A DNA stretch of 56,123 bases. It comes from Rhodospirillaceae bacterium (lineage in GTDB: Bacteria; Pseudomonadota; Alphaproteobacteria; Rhodospirillales; UBA2165). The position numbers and the translations under genes are program-made. Shown here one piece after another: positions 16,173-25,904 of this stretch; the stretch's first letter is position 1, and every line of letters begins with the position of its first letter. The notes under the pieces were generated by a model. The model ran no database searches. It was not told where the DNA came from and saw only the letters and a program-made list of their open reading frames with translations. The DNA is taken from NCBI GenBank assembly GCA_018674495.1, contig JABHAA010000067.1, positions 1-56,123 of the forward strand, read 5' to 3'.

Positions 16173-17506
16173 TGGTCGCCGGCACCTGGACAGCCGCCAT
16201 GCCCGACGATCCGTTGACGCGCACCGCCTATGTAAACGCCCGCCTGCTGGACCCGGCGAGCGGGTTGGATGCAAGCGGCGGCATCATCACCAACGGCGAA
16301 AGTATTGTCGATGCAGGGCCCGGCATTGATGGGACCGGTCTGCCCAAGAAAACCGAGATCATCGATTGCGGCGGGCTTTGCCTGGCCCCCGGCCTGGTCG
16401 ATATCAGGGTGCAGATACGCGAACCGGGCGAGGAGCATAAGGGCACCATCGAAAGCGCCGGTATGTCGGCAACCGCCGGCGGCGTCACCACCATGGTCTG
16501 CCTGCCGAACACTATGCCGGTGATCCAGGATATGTCCGGGGTCGAATTTGTCGCCCGCCGGGCGCGTAAGATCGGGCTCTCCAAAATCTATCCCTACGCC
16601 GCCGCCACCAAGGATCTGGAAGGTGCTGAACTGACCGAAATGGGCCTCCTTGCCGAGGCCGGCGCGGTGGCGTTCACCGATGGCGACAAGGTGATCAAGG
16701 ATGCCCAGGTCATGCGCCGGGCGCTCACCTACGCCAAAACCTTCGGGCTGATCGTCATCCAGCGCCCGGAAGAGCCCTCCCTCGCCCGCGGCGGAGTGAT
16801 GAATTCGGGCGAGATGGCGACACGCCTGGGACTGACCGGCATCCCGGCGGTGGCCGAGATCATTATGGTCGAGCGCGATTTGAGGCTGGTGGAAATGACC
16901 GGCGGGCGCTTGCATTTCTCCAACATCTCCACGGGTGAGGCGGTGCGCGCCATCGGCGCCGCCAAGGCGCGCGGCTTCGATATCACCTGCGATACGGCGC
17001 CGCCCTATTTTGCCCTCAACGAAGCGTCGGTCGGCGAATACCGCACCTTCGCCAAGCTGTCGCCGCCGCTCAGAAGCGAAGCCGACCGCCTCGCCGTTGT
17101 GCAAGGACTGGCCGACGGCACCATCGATTGCATTGCGTCCGACCACGCTCCCCACGACGAGGATTCCAAACGCCTGCCCTTTGGCGAGGCGGCCTTTGGC
17201 GGCGTTGGTCTGGAAACCCTGCTGCCCGTATCGCTGGAGCTTTACCATAACGGCCACATGAAGCTGCTGGACCTGATTGCCAAGCTGACCTCAGGCCCCG
17301 CGGACGTGATGCGCCTCGGTGCCGGGCAGCTGGCAAAAGGCGCGCCGGCCGATCTGAGCTTATTCGATCCCGATCAAGGCTGGCAGGTGGACGCCGACGA
17401 GCTGGCCAGCAAGGCCAAAAATTCCCCCTTCGACGGCCGCCCGGTACAGGGCGTAGTCCGGCGCACCGTGATCGACGGCCGCACCGTATTCGTCCGCGGC
17501 GCCTGA
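16172..17506 (+). CDS. pyrX: Dihydroorotase homologue lacking metal ligands (PyrX/PyrC'-type)
   Basis: This is a 444-residue amidohydrolase-fold protein related to type I dihydroorotase, starting at the ATG that overlaps the pyrB stop; ATG 16199 is an alternative. The zinc motif HxH before REPG is replaced by R79-V-Q81 (DIRVQIREPG). The HAED motif appears as RPEE (198-201), and the His of HxST is N251 (FSNIST). The Asp in SDHAPHD (D324) remains. With all these His ligands gone, hydrolase activity is unlikely. Pseudomonas PyrX, a non-catalytic homologue needed to assemble ATCase, is the obvious model. A catalytic PyrC should exist elsewhere in the genome. Automatic annotation would probably call this pyrC. 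Confidence 0.85.
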   Translation: MVAGTWTAAMPDDPLTRTAYVNARLLDPASGLDASGGIITNGESIVDAGPGIDGTGLPKKTEIIDCGGLCLAPGLVDIRVQIREPGEEHKGTIESAGMSATAGGVTTMVCLPNTMPVIQDMSGVEFVARRARKIGLSKIYPYAAATKDLEGAELTEMGLLAEAGAVAFTDGDKVIKDAQVMRRALTYAKTFGLIVIQRPEEPSLARGGVMNSGEMATRLGLTGIPAVAEIIMVERDLRLVEMTGGRLHFSNISTGEAVRAIGAAKARGFDITCDTAPPYFALNEASVGEYRTFAKLSPPLRSEADRLAVVQGLADGTIDCIASDHAPHDEDSKRLPFGEAAFGGVGLETLLPVSLELYHNGHMKLLDLIAKLTSGPADVMRLGAGQLAKGAPADLSLFDPDQGWQVDADELASKAKNSPFDGRPVQGVVRRTVIDGRTVFVRGA

Positions 17507-17520
17507 AGGAGGAGACGAAC

Positions 17521-18123
17521 GTGGAGACACCCGGCACAACCATCGCCATCATCGCCATCCTTTCCTACCTGTTGGGCTCGATCCCGTTTGGATTGCTGCT
17601 GACCCGCATGGCCGGGCTTGGCGATATCCGCAATGTTGGGTCCGGCAATGTGGGCGCCACCAACGTCTTGCGCACCGGGCACAAAGGCATCGCGGCGGCG
17701 ACCTTAATCCTGGATGCAGCCAAGGGCGCGGCCCCGGTGCTGGCGCTAGCTGTCTGGCCAGTCGGCCACGCCGATCTAGGATTGATGGCCGGGCTGGCCG
17801 CCATCCTCGGCCACAACTTTCCGGTCTGGCTCAAATTCCAGGGCGGCAAGGGGGTCGCCACCTCCATCGGTGCGCTTCTCGCCATCGCCTGGCCGGTGGG
17901 GCTCGCGTTCTGCATTATCTGGTTGGTGATGCTGGCCTTGTTCCGCTTCTCATCCTTGGCCGCCATCATTGCCTTTGCCGTCACGCCTGTGTTCGCCTAC
18001 GCACTGGCCGACAAAAAGGTTACGGCGCTGGTTGTCCTCTTGGCCGTGCTCGGCATCGTTCGCCACCACGCCAATCTCCGGCGCCTCATTGGCGGCACCG
18101 AAAGCAAGGTCGGCGGCGGCTGA
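17521..18123 (+). CDS. plsY: Glycerol-3-phosphate acyltransferase (acyl-phosphate dependent)
   Basis: PlsY transfers an acyl group from acyl phosphate to glycerol-3-phosphate, starting phospholipid synthesis in the membrane. The 200-residue protein has about five hydrophobic helices. The three PlsY motifs are present: GSIPFGLLLTR with the following GSGNVGATNVLR, GHNFPVWLKFQGGKGVAT, and the RHHANLRRL block. Translation begins at GTG 17521, with GAAGGAGGAGACG just upstream. It is 14 bases after pyrX and probably belongs to the same transcript. Confidence 0.94.
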   Translation: METPGTTIAIIAILSYLLGSIPFGLLLTRMAGLGDIRNVGSGNVGATNVLRTGHKGIAAATLILDAAKGAAPVLALAVWPVGHADLGLMAGLAAILGHNFPVWLKFQGGKGVATSIGALLAIAWPVGLAFCIIWLVMLALFRFSSLAAIIAFAVTPVFAYALADKKVTALVVLLAVLGIVRHHANLRRLIGGTESKVGGG

Positions 18124-18216
18124 TTGGCACGGGCGGCATTTCGCGCACAATATGTGTTTGCATTTGCTTTTTCTCTTTTATGATGAGCGGCCACGCGGCA
18201 CCCGTGTAACAGTATT

Positions 18217-19359
18217 TTGGGGCTCCCTGTTTTGAACGGCACGCGCAAATCTTTGAGCAATAACGAACGGCTCGATTGGCTACGCCTGATCCGCAGCGAG
18301 AATGTCGGCCCGATCACGTTCCACAGATTGCTGGAACGCTATGGCAGCGCCGCCCGTGCGCTGGACGCGTTGCCGGAATTGGCGGCCAAAGGCGGCGCAA
18401 GGCGCATCCGCATCGCCTCGAAAACAGATACGGCGGCGGAAATGGAACAAGTGGCCGCGTCCGGCGTCCAATTGATCGCATTGGCGGAAGAACATTACCC
18501 GCCATTGTTACGCCAGACCGAGGATGCGCCGCCGCTGATCGCCGTCATCGGCCATCCGCATCTGTTGGTCAAAAAGGCGCTGGCCGTGGTCGGCGGGCGC
18601 AACGCGTCGGCCAACGGCCTTGGTCTCGCCGAACGGCTGGCCCGGGATGTCGGCGCCGAGGGTTATCTGATTGTATCGGGCATGGCGCGCGGCATCGATG
18701 CGGCGGCCCACGAAGGCGCAATCGATACCGGCACGGCGGCGGTTCTGGCCGGCGGCACCGATGTGATCTACCCGAAGGAAAATTCCGACATCTATCAGCG
18801 CATCATCGAGCGCGGCGTGGCCTTGTCGGAGATGCCCTTGGGGACCAAGCCCCAGGCGCGCCATTTCCCGCGCCGCAACCGCATTATATCGGGCATGGCG
18901 CGCGGTGTTCTGGTGGTCGAGGCGACGCAAAAATCGGGCTCGCTGATCACGGCCCGTTTCGCCGCCGAACAGAACCGCGAGGTTTTTGCGGTACCGGGAT
19001 CGCCGCTGGACCCGCGCACCCAGGGCGCCAACCAGTTGATCAAAGAAGGCGCCCATCTTGTGCAATCGGCCGCCGATATCATGGAAATTTTATCGGGGCT
19101 GTTTCAGTCCAATTTGGAAGAGCCTCAAGCTATTGAAAATATTGATGAAAATGACATCACCTCTTCACCCGGCGATGTCGATGCGGGGCGCGATGTGATA
19201 AAAAAATTGCTTGGCCCAACGCCCATAGCGGTTGACGAACTGATACGCCGGTGCCAAATGTCCCTAGCCGTCGTGTCGATGGTGTTGTTGGAACTTGAAT
19301 TGGCGGGACGGTTGGAACGGCATCCCGGCAATCAGGTTTCGACGATTGGCGAGATTTAA
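18217..19359 (+). CDS. dprA: DNA-processing protein DprA
   Basis: DprA (Smf) binds incoming single-stranded DNA and loads RecA during natural transformation. The 380-residue protein has an N-terminal SAM-like helical region (about 15-80), then the Rossmann-like DprA core with VVGGRNASANG, VSGMARGIDAAAHEGA, LAGGTDVIYP, FPRRNRIISGMA and SGSLITARFAAEQNREVFAVPG. It ends with a winged-helix-like C-terminal domain. The start is uncertain: TTG 18217 or TTG 18232, the latter with GGGG about ten bases upstream. It is 21 bases ahead of topA, a frequent alphaproteobacterial order (plsY-dprA-topA). Confidence 0.92.
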   Translation: MGLPVLNGTRKSLSNNERLDWLRLIRSENVGPITFHRLLERYGSAARALDALPELAAKGGARRIRIASKTDTAAEMEQVAASGVQLIALAEEHYPPLLRQTEDAPPLIAVIGHPHLLVKKALAVVGGRNASANGLGLAERLARDVGAEGYLIVSGMARGIDAAAHEGAIDTGTAAVLAGGTDVIYPKENSDIYQRIIERGVALSEMPLGTKPQARHFPRRNRIISGMARGVLVVEATQKSGSLITARFAAEQNREVFAVPGSPLDPRTQGANQLIKEGAHLVQSAADIMEILSGLFQSNLEEPQAIENIDENDITSSPGDVDAGRDVIKKLLGPTPIAVDELIRRCQMSLAVVSMVLLELELAGRLERHPGNQVSTIGEI

Positions 19360-19380
19360 ATTTTTAATAAGTAAAAAAAT

Positions 19381-22032
19381 ATGACCGATATCGTCGTGGT
19401 CGAATCACCGGCCAAGGCCAAAACAATCAACCGCTATCTTGGCGACGGATACAAGGTGCTGGCCAGCTATGGCCACATTCGTGATCTGCCGTCGAAGAAC
19501 GGTTCCGTGCGCCCGGACGACGACTTCGCCATGGAATGGGAAATCGATTCCAAGGCGAAAAAACATGTCAACGAGATCGCCAGCGCCGTCAAAGGCGCCG
19601 AATATCTGTATCTGGCGACTGATCCGGACCGCGAAGGCGAAGCCATTTCCTGGCACGTACAGGAAGTCCTCGAAAAACAGAAGCTTCTGGAGGGCGTCCA
19701 GGTCAAGCGCGTCGTCTTCAACGAGATCACCAAAAGCGCCATCCTGGAGGCCTTCGCCAATCCGAGAGATCTGGACAAAGAGCTGGTCGATGCGTACCTA
19801 GCGCGCCGGGCGCTGGACTATCTGGTCGGCTTTACCCTGTCGCCGGTATTGTGGCGCAAATTGCCGGGCAGCCGCTCGGCGGGGCGCGTGCAATCGGTGG
19901 CCTTGCGCCTCATATGCGAGCGCGAGACCGAAATCGAGAAATTCAATCCGGTGGAATATTGGTCCTTGCGCGCCAAGTTCGCCACCGGCGCCGGCGAGTT
20001 CTGGGGCAATCTAACGCATCTGGACGGCAAAAAACTCACCCGCACCTCGATCGGCGACGAAGCCACCGCCAAGGCCGCCGAGGCGCGTATTGAGGCTACC
20101 TCGTTTGCCGTATCCAAGGTCGAACGTAAGCAGACCCGGCGCCACCCGTCGCCGCCCTTCACCACCTCGACCATGCAGCAAGAAGCCGCGCGCAAATTGT
20201 ATTTCGCCACCAAGCGCACCATGCAGGTCGCCCAGAGGCTGTACGAAGGCATCACCATCAATGGCGAGACGGTCGGGCTGATCACCTATATGCGGACCGA
20301 CGGCGTCACCATTTCGGGCGAGGCCATTGGCCAGGCACGGGGTTTCATCGGCGAGGCATACGGCGCCAATTATGTGCCCAAGGACGCCCGCGTCTATAAA
20401 TCCAAGGCCAAGAACGCCCAAGAAGCGCACGAGGCAATCCGCCCCACCGATATGCGTCGCCGGCCTGAAGATATGCATCAGCTAGATGGTGATCAACGCA
20501 AGCTTTATGAGCTGATCTGGAAGCGCGCCATCGCCAGCCAGATGGAATCGGCGGTCGTCGATCAAGTGGCGGCCGATCTCCGCGCCGCCGGCGCCGCCCC
20601 CAGCGACGATAGCCTGACCATGCGAGCGACCGGATCAGTGATCGCTTTCGATGGTTTTTTGAAGCTGTATCTGGAAGGCACCGACGACGAAGAGGTCGAC
20701 GAAGGCAACCGCCGTCTGCCGGACGTGACCGAAGGCTTAGGCCTGGAACGTACCGGACTTGAGACCGAGCAGCATTTCACCCAGCCGCCGCCGCGCTTTT
20801 CCGAAGCCAGTCTGGTCAAGCGGCTGGAAGAGCTGGGTATTGGCCGGCCATCCACCTACGCCTCGATCATATCGGTGCTACAGGACCGCGATTACGTCGT
20901 CCTCGACAAACGCCGCTTCCAGCCCGAAGACCGGGGCCGTCTGGTCACCGCGTTTTTGTCGAGCTTCTTTGAGCGTTATGTGGAATATGATTTCACCGCC
21001 GATCTGGAAGAAAAGCTGGACGATATCTCCGGCGGGCGCACCGAATGGAAGACCGTGCTGCGCGACTTCTGGACCGCGTTTAATACGGCGGTCGAGCAAA
21101 CCAGCGGTCTTCGCGTGCGCGAGGTTCTCGACAATTTAAACGAGATTTTGGGCCCGCACTTCTTTCCCGATACCGGCAAGGGCGATCCGCGCGTCTGCCC
21201 GACTTGCACGGAAGGCCAGCTGAGTTTGAAGCTGGGCCGCCACGGCGCCTTTATCGGCTGCTCGCGCTATCCCGATTGCCGCTTTACGCGCCCGCTGGTG
21301 GTGCCGGACGGCGACGGCAAAACCATCGCCGCCGATTCAGGGCCGGTCGAACTGGGGCTCGAGCCCGGATCGGGCCTGTCGATCACGCTACGGCGGGGGC
21401 CGTACGGATATTACGTGCAGTTGGGCGAGCCGGAGGGCAAGACCAAGCCCAAGCGTGCCTCGATCACCAAGGACATGGACCCGAGCACCGTCGATCTCAA
21501 GATCGCCCTCGGATTGCTGTCCCTGCCGCGTGATATTGGCCTGCATCCGGAAACCAAGGAAATGATCCAGGCCGGCATCGGCCGCTTTGGCCCCTATATC
21601 AAACTTGAAGGCACCTATGTGTCGCTAAAAGAAGACTCGGTGCTGGAGATCGGCCTCAACCGGGCCGTCTCCCTGCTTGCCGATGCGCCGCGCAAACCGG
21701 CGCCCAAGGAGATTGGCGCCCACCCCAAGGACGGCAAGCCGATCACCATCCGGGCCGGCCGTTGGGGACCGTTCGTGCAGCATGGCCGCACCCGTGCCGC
21801 GATCCCCAAGGGCACCGATGCCGATACGCTGACCATCGAAGCGGCGGCCGAGCTGATCGCCGCAAAGGGCGGCGCCAAAGCCAAGGCGCCGGCCAAAAAG
21901 AAAGCCAAGGCACCCGCCAAGAAGAAAAAGGCGAAAGCCAAATCGCCGAAAAAATCGAAGACCAAGGCAAGGCCGGATGCAGAGGCGGCGGAGCCAGAGA
22001 CCGCGGAGCCTGAGAAAGCGGCTGACGTTTAA
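19381..22032 (+). CDS. topA: DNA topoisomerase I
   Basis: TopA is the type IA topoisomerase that relaxes negative supercoils. The 883-residue protein starts with the TOPRIM domain (VVVESPAKAKTINRYLG; DPDREGEAI) and carries the active-site tyrosine at Y303 in GLITYMRTDG. A C-terminal four-Cys zinc ribbon (CPTCTEGQLSLKLGRHG, then CSRYPDC) precedes several repeated topoisomerase-C domains. The last 60 or so residues form a very Lys/Ala-rich tail of AKAPAKKK-type repeats, probably a disordered DNA-binding extension. It is 11 bases upstream of rnr. Confidence 0.96.
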   Translation: MTDIVVVESPAKAKTINRYLGDGYKVLASYGHIRDLPSKNGSVRPDDDFAMEWEIDSKAKKHVNEIASAVKGAEYLYLATDPDREGEAISWHVQEVLEKQKLLEGVQVKRVVFNEITKSAILEAFANPRDLDKELVDAYLARRALDYLVGFTLSPVLWRKLPGSRSAGRVQSVALRLICERETEIEKFNPVEYWSLRAKFATGAGEFWGNLTHLDGKKLTRTSIGDEATAKAAEARIEATSFAVSKVERKQTRRHPSPPFTTSTMQQEAARKLYFATKRTMQVAQRLYEGITINGETVGLITYMRTDGVTISGEAIGQARGFIGEAYGANYVPKDARVYKSKAKNAQEAHEAIRPTDMRRRPEDMHQLDGDQRKLYELIWKRAIASQMESAVVDQVAADLRAAGAAPSDDSLTMRATGSVIAFDGFLKLYLEGTDDEEVDEGNRRLPDVTEGLGLERTGLETEQHFTQPPPRFSEASLVKRLEELGIGRPSTYASIISVLQDRDYVVLDKRRFQPEDRGRLVTAFLSSFFERYVEYDFTADLEEKLDDISGGRTEWKTVLRDFWTAFNTAVEQTSGLRVREVLDNLNEILGPHFFPDTGKGDPRVCPTCTEGQLSLKLGRHGAFIGCSRYPDCRFTRPLVVPDGDGKTIAADSGPVELGLEPGSGLSITLRRGPYGYYVQLGEPEGKTKPKRASITKDMDPSTVDLKIALGLLSLPRDIGLHPETKEMIQAGIGRFGPYIKLEGTYVSLKEDSVLEIGLNRAVSLLADAPRKPAPKEIGAHPKDGKPITIRAGRWGPFVQHGRTRAAIPKGTDADTLTIEAAAELIAAKGGAKAKAPAKKKAKAPAKKKKAKAKSPKKSKTKARPDAEAAEPETAEPEKAADV

Positions 22033-22043
22033 GGAATATCCAA

Positions 22044-24077
22044 GTGGCGCGCGCCTCGAAGCGAGCAAACTCCAAAAAATCCGGCGGCCGTAATGCCGCC
22101 TCCCGGCGCTTGCCGCCGGTTTGCGTCGTCGAAGTGACCGGCGTCAGCGAGGATGGCGATATTCTAGCCCGCCAGGTCGGCGGCAACGATGATGGCAAGC
22201 CGCCGCGCATCGTAATTTCTGACAAAAAACGCCCGGGACAGCCGGGACGCTCCGGGCGCAAGGGACGCGGCGCCGGGGCACCGACGGGCGGCCCGGCGCT
22301 GGGTCCAGGCGATCGGGCCTTGGTCCGATTGACGCAACAAAGGGGCGGCTACCGGGCGGAAATTATGCGCCGGCTGGACGACGGGCCCACAACAATGCTT
22401 GGCGTTTATGACGGCAAGGGGCGCATCCGGCCCACCGGCAAAAGTGACCGCCATGAATTGCTGGTGGACCCAGCGGACGATGGCGGCGCGGCGGCCGGGG
22501 AATTGGTGGTGGCCGAGATTGCCAACCGCCGCCGGGCCGGGCCGCTGGAAGCGCACATTGTCGAGACGCTGGGGCTTGAGCCGGGCAGCCGCGCCTACAG
22601 CCAGATCGCCATCCACAGCCACGGGCTACCATCGGTCTTCTCAAACGCCGCCCTGGCCGAGGCGGATGCGGCAATTGCGGTGCCGGTAAACCAGCGCGCC
22701 GATCTTCGCCAAATCCCCCTGGTCACCATCGATGGCGCCGATGCCCGAGATTTCGACGATGCGGTCTGGGCGGAACCGGTCCGCCACGAAACCGGGCAAG
22801 GCTGGAACCTGATCATCGCCATCGCCGATGTGGCCGCCTATGTGACACCCGGCTCGGCCCTCGATGGCGATGCGGCTTTGCGCGGTAATTCGGTTTATTT
22901 CACCGACCGGGTAGTGCCGATGCTACCCGAAGCCCTGTCCAACGGCTGGTGCTCGCTGAAACCCGATGAAGACCGCGCCTGTCTGGCGGTCCATATCCGT
23001 ATCGATGCCGCCGGGGCCATGCTGAGCCACCGGTTCGAGCGCGGCGTCATGTGCTCTGCCGCGCGGCTAACTTATGCCCAAGTACAGGAATGGCGGGACG
23101 GCGACGCGCAATTGCCGGACGCCATCGCCGCCGCCGTCCACAATCTATACGGCGCCTTCGAAGCCTTGAGACTAGCCGCCGATAAGCGCCAGACCTTGAA
23201 CTTGGATATGCCCGAACAAAAGATCGAACTGGATGCGGACGGCGAAGTGACATCCATCGGCACGGCGCCCAAATATGACAGCCACCAATTGATCGAGACC
23301 TTCATGATCGCCGCCAACGTGGCCGCCGCCGAGGCCTTGGAAAAAGCCCGCCAGCCCTTTTTGTACCGGGTTCACGACGAGCCGCCCGCCGATAAGCTGG
23401 ACGCGTTTCGCGATTTTATCGCCAGCCTGGGGCTTAAATTGGCCAAGGGGCAGGTGCTGCGCACCGGAGAGTTTAACCGCCTGATTGCCGAGGCCAAGAC
23501 CGTGGAGGATGGCCACATGGTGGAGGTCGCGGTCCTGCGCTCCCAGGCCCAAGCCGTCTACACGCCCACCAATATCGGCCATTTCGGCCTCGGCCTCCGG
23601 CGCTATTGCCATTTCACGTCGCCGATCCGGCGCTACTCGGATCTTCTCGTACACCGGGCCCTGATCGCCGGGCTTGGCTTGGCGGGTGATGAAAGCGGCG
23701 ACGGCAATCGCGGCATCGATTGGCACGAGATCGGTGGAAATTTAAGCGATTCCGAGCGCCGTGCCGCCGCCGCCGAGCGCGACGTGAAAGACCGCTTCGC
23801 ATCCCGCTGGCACGCCAAGCATCCCGATGGCCGCCTCCGCGGGCGCATTTCAGGCGTAACCCGCCATGGCCTGTTCGTGACCATCGATGGCACCCTGGCC
23901 GATGGTTTTGTTCCCATGCGCTATCTGCCCGAAGATTATTACCGGCTGGATGAGCCGGCGCGCCGTCTGGTCGGGCGGCGGCGCAAATTGGTATTCCGCA
24001 TAGGCGATAACGTGGCTTTGGAGATTCGCGATTGCGAGCCACTCAGAGGATCGCTGGTATTGGAGATTGTCCGTTAA
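22044..24077 (+). CDS. rnr: Ribonuclease R, short N-terminus
   Basis: RNase R is a processive 3'-to-5' exoribonuclease that degrades structured RNA. The 677-residue product starts at GTG with AAGGA eight bases before. It holds cold-shock-like domains (LPPVCVVEVTG onward), the RNB catalytic centre with aspartates in IDGADARDFDDAVWAE, HFTSPIRRYSDLLVHR, and a C-terminal S1 domain (GRISGVTRHGLFVTIDGTLA). Alphaproteobacterial RNase R is usually about 750-800 residues with a winged-helix domain ahead of the cold-shock domains; here only a basic 22-residue lead remains. The topA stop 11 bases upstream leaves no room for it. Confidence 0.93.
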   Translation: MARASKRANSKKSGGRNAASRRLPPVCVVEVTGVSEDGDILARQVGGNDDGKPPRIVISDKKRPGQPGRSGRKGRGAGAPTGGPALGPGDRALVRLTQQRGGYRAEIMRRLDDGPTTMLGVYDGKGRIRPTGKSDRHELLVDPADDGGAAAGELVVAEIANRRRAGPLEAHIVETLGLEPGSRAYSQIAIHSHGLPSVFSNAALAEADAAIAVPVNQRADLRQIPLVTIDGADARDFDDAVWAEPVRHETGQGWNLIIAIADVAAYVTPGSALDGDAALRGNSVYFTDRVVPMLPEALSNGWCSLKPDEDRACLAVHIRIDAAGAMLSHRFERGVMCSAARLTYAQVQEWRDGDAQLPDAIAAAVHNLYGAFEALRLAADKRQTLNLDMPEQKIELDADGEVTSIGTAPKYDSHQLIETFMIAANVAAAEALEKARQPFLYRVHDEPPADKLDAFRDFIASLGLKLAKGQVLRTGEFNRLIAEAKTVEDGHMVEVAVLRSQAQAVYTPTNIGHFGLGLRRYCHFTSPIRRYSDLLVHRALIAGLGLAGDESGDGNRGIDWHEIGGNLSDSERRAAAAERDVKDRFASRWHAKHPDGRLRGRISGVTRHGLFVTIDGTLADGFVPMRYLPEDYYRLDEPARRLVGRRRKLVFRIGDNVALEIRDCEPLRGSLVLEIVR

Positions 24078-24181
24078 TCCCCTGCCCGGTCTTGCAAATT
24101 GGCGGGTCGATCCGACATATTGTATATGAGAGACACGGAAGAGTTGGACGCCTTGGGATAGGCCGAGTTAATCGGAGCGAT

Positions 24182-25762
24182 ATGAAACAGGCGGGGAACC
24201 GGATCAAGCGCTTGATGGCGCGGTCGCAATTTTTTGCGGCAGCGGTCTTGTTGTTGTCTGCTTGCGCAGGCCCGGCAACCGTGACTGAGCCCAGCCCTTC
24301 TTTTCCCGCAGCCGAGGCGCGGCAAACCTTTTCCGTCGGGTTTCGCCAGATATCCGACCGCTTTATCGAAAATATTTCGGTGCGCAAACTGGCCGTCGAA
24401 GGCTTGAAGGGCCTAGGCACAATCGACGACGCCATCCAAATCAGCGATACCGATGGGACCATCCAAGTGCAAAGCGAAGGCAACCTTATCCGCCGATTGG
24501 TGGCGCCCGATGCCAATGATGCGAACGCCTGGTCGCGCCTCACGGTCGACGCCATCGTCGCCGCCAGAGAGGCCTCAAGCCCCCTCGGCGAGGCCAATGT
24601 GGAGCGGCTTTATGAGGCTGTGTTTAACGCTTCGATCTCGCTGCTTGATCCCTTTTCCCGCTATTCCAGCGCCGAGAAAGCCAGCCGCAACCGGGAGCGA
24701 CGCTCCGGCTTCGGCGGCATCGGCGTACGGTTTACCACCACGCAAGAAGGCGCGCGCATCACCGAAGTGTTCGACGGCGCACCATCGGCCCGCGCCGGGC
24801 TGAAGCCTGATGATTTGATAACGCACGTGAACGGCCACCCGCTAACCGGTGTGAAGCGGCGCAATATTTCCAAAATGATCAAGGGTGCGGTCGGCTCGAC
24901 CGTCGAGCTGCGCCTAAGGCGCGGGACAAGGCCGGCAGCCATTGAATTATCGATCCGCCGCGCCCGCATCATTTCGCCGACAGTCTATTTGCAGGAACGT
25001 AAGAATATCCTGTTCCTGCGCGTCAAGGGCTTCAACAAGCGCACCGCGCGCCAGCTTTCCCAATTGATCGCATCGGCAAGGAAGCACCGGAAACGCCCAA
25101 TCAGCGGTCTGGTGCTGGATCTGCGCAGCAATCCGGGCGGGTTGTTATCACAGGCAGTCCGGGTCGCCGATTTGTTTCTTTCTGAGGGGCGTATTGTCTC
25201 GACCCTCGGCCGCCACCCCGCCAGCCTGCACAATTACAACGCCCACCGCGCCGAATTAGGGCATGATTTGCCAATGGTGATCCTGGTGAATGGCCGCTCC
25301 GCCTCTGCATCGGAGATCGTCGCCGCCGCGTTGCAGGACCAGGACCGAGCCTTGGTGATCGGCTCGGCATCGTTCGGCAAGGGGACAGTGCAAACCGTAA
25401 TCCCGCTGCCCAACAAGGGCGAATTGATCTTGACCTGGTCGCGCTTCATCACGCCGTCGGGGTATTTTTTGAACGGGCTTGGGGTGCCGCCCTTTATCTG
25501 CACCAGCCTACTGAGCGGCACGGTATCGGAAATGGTCGATGCCACGATCAGCAATGCGCCCAACCTAGCGCGTATGATCGAGCAGTGGCGAAATGCCTCA
25601 CCCAGCGCCGACGACGAGAAAAAACGGCTGAAATCGATCTGCCCGACGACAGATCTGCGCCCAGATATGGACGGCAAGCTGGCCGAATATCTAATCGGCA
25701 ACCGGGACGCCTACCAGCGGGTTATGTCTCTGTCTCCGGCCATTGCGTCGGCCATAAACTAG
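24182..25762 (+). CDS. S41-family (C-terminal processing) serine protease, predicted lipoprotein
   Basis: This is a 526-residue exported protease. The ATG at 24182 gives a signal peptide ending in a lipobox (LLLSAC), so the mature protein should be lipid-anchored. A helical region precedes a PDZ domain (IGVRFTTTQEGARITEVF to GHPLTGVKRRN). The S41 core has LDLRSNPGGLLSQA, the nucleophile Ser in GRSASASEIVAA and the catalytic Lys in ASFGKGTVQ. All catalytic residues are present. A longer upstream open frame lacks a signal peptide. It is separated from rnr by 104 bases; a periplasmic quality-control role is inferred from the family. Confidence 0.88.
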   Translation: MKQAGNRIKRLMARSQFFAAAVLLLSACAGPATVTEPSPSFPAAEARQTFSVGFRQISDRFIENISVRKLAVEGLKGLGTIDDAIQISDTDGTIQVQSEGNLIRRLVAPDANDANAWSRLTVDAIVAAREASSPLGEANVERLYEAVFNASISLLDPFSRYSSAEKASRNRERRSGFGGIGVRFTTTQEGARITEVFDGAPSARAGLKPDDLITHVNGHPLTGVKRRNISKMIKGAVGSTVELRLRRGTRPAAIELSIRRARIISPTVYLQERKNILFLRVKGFNKRTARQLSQLIASARKHRKRPISGLVLDLRSNPGGLLSQAVRVADLFLSEGRIVSTLGRHPASLHNYNAHRAELGHDLPMVILVNGRSASASEIVAAALQDQDRALVIGSASFGKGTVQTVIPLPNKGELILTWSRFITPSGYFLNGLGVPPFICTSLLSGTVSEMVDATISNAPNLARMIEQWRNASPSADDEKKRLKSICPTTDLRPDMDGKLAEYLIGNRDAYQRVMSLSPAIASAIN

Positions 25763-25904
25763 CCGGCCAATCCCATAGATTGACACCGTAAAACTCAGGA
25801 AACCACTTGACAGTAAAGCCGGGCGCGCTATGGTGCGCCGGCTTGAAAACTGGATCACCGCGCTCTCAAGGCTGCGGCGATTGCATGGAGACGGAATTTA
25901 GAAA

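Noticed and set aside
15965..17257. 430-codon open frame antisense to the pyrX-type gene
   Set aside because: The rightward frame has clear amidohydrolase homology and coupling to pyrB; the antisense frame is a GC-bias artefact.
21870..22032. Lysine-rich topA tail as a separate repeat element
   Set aside because: The AKAPAKKK-type repeats are in frame with topA and end at its stop; such tails are common in topoisomerase I of GC-rich bacteria.
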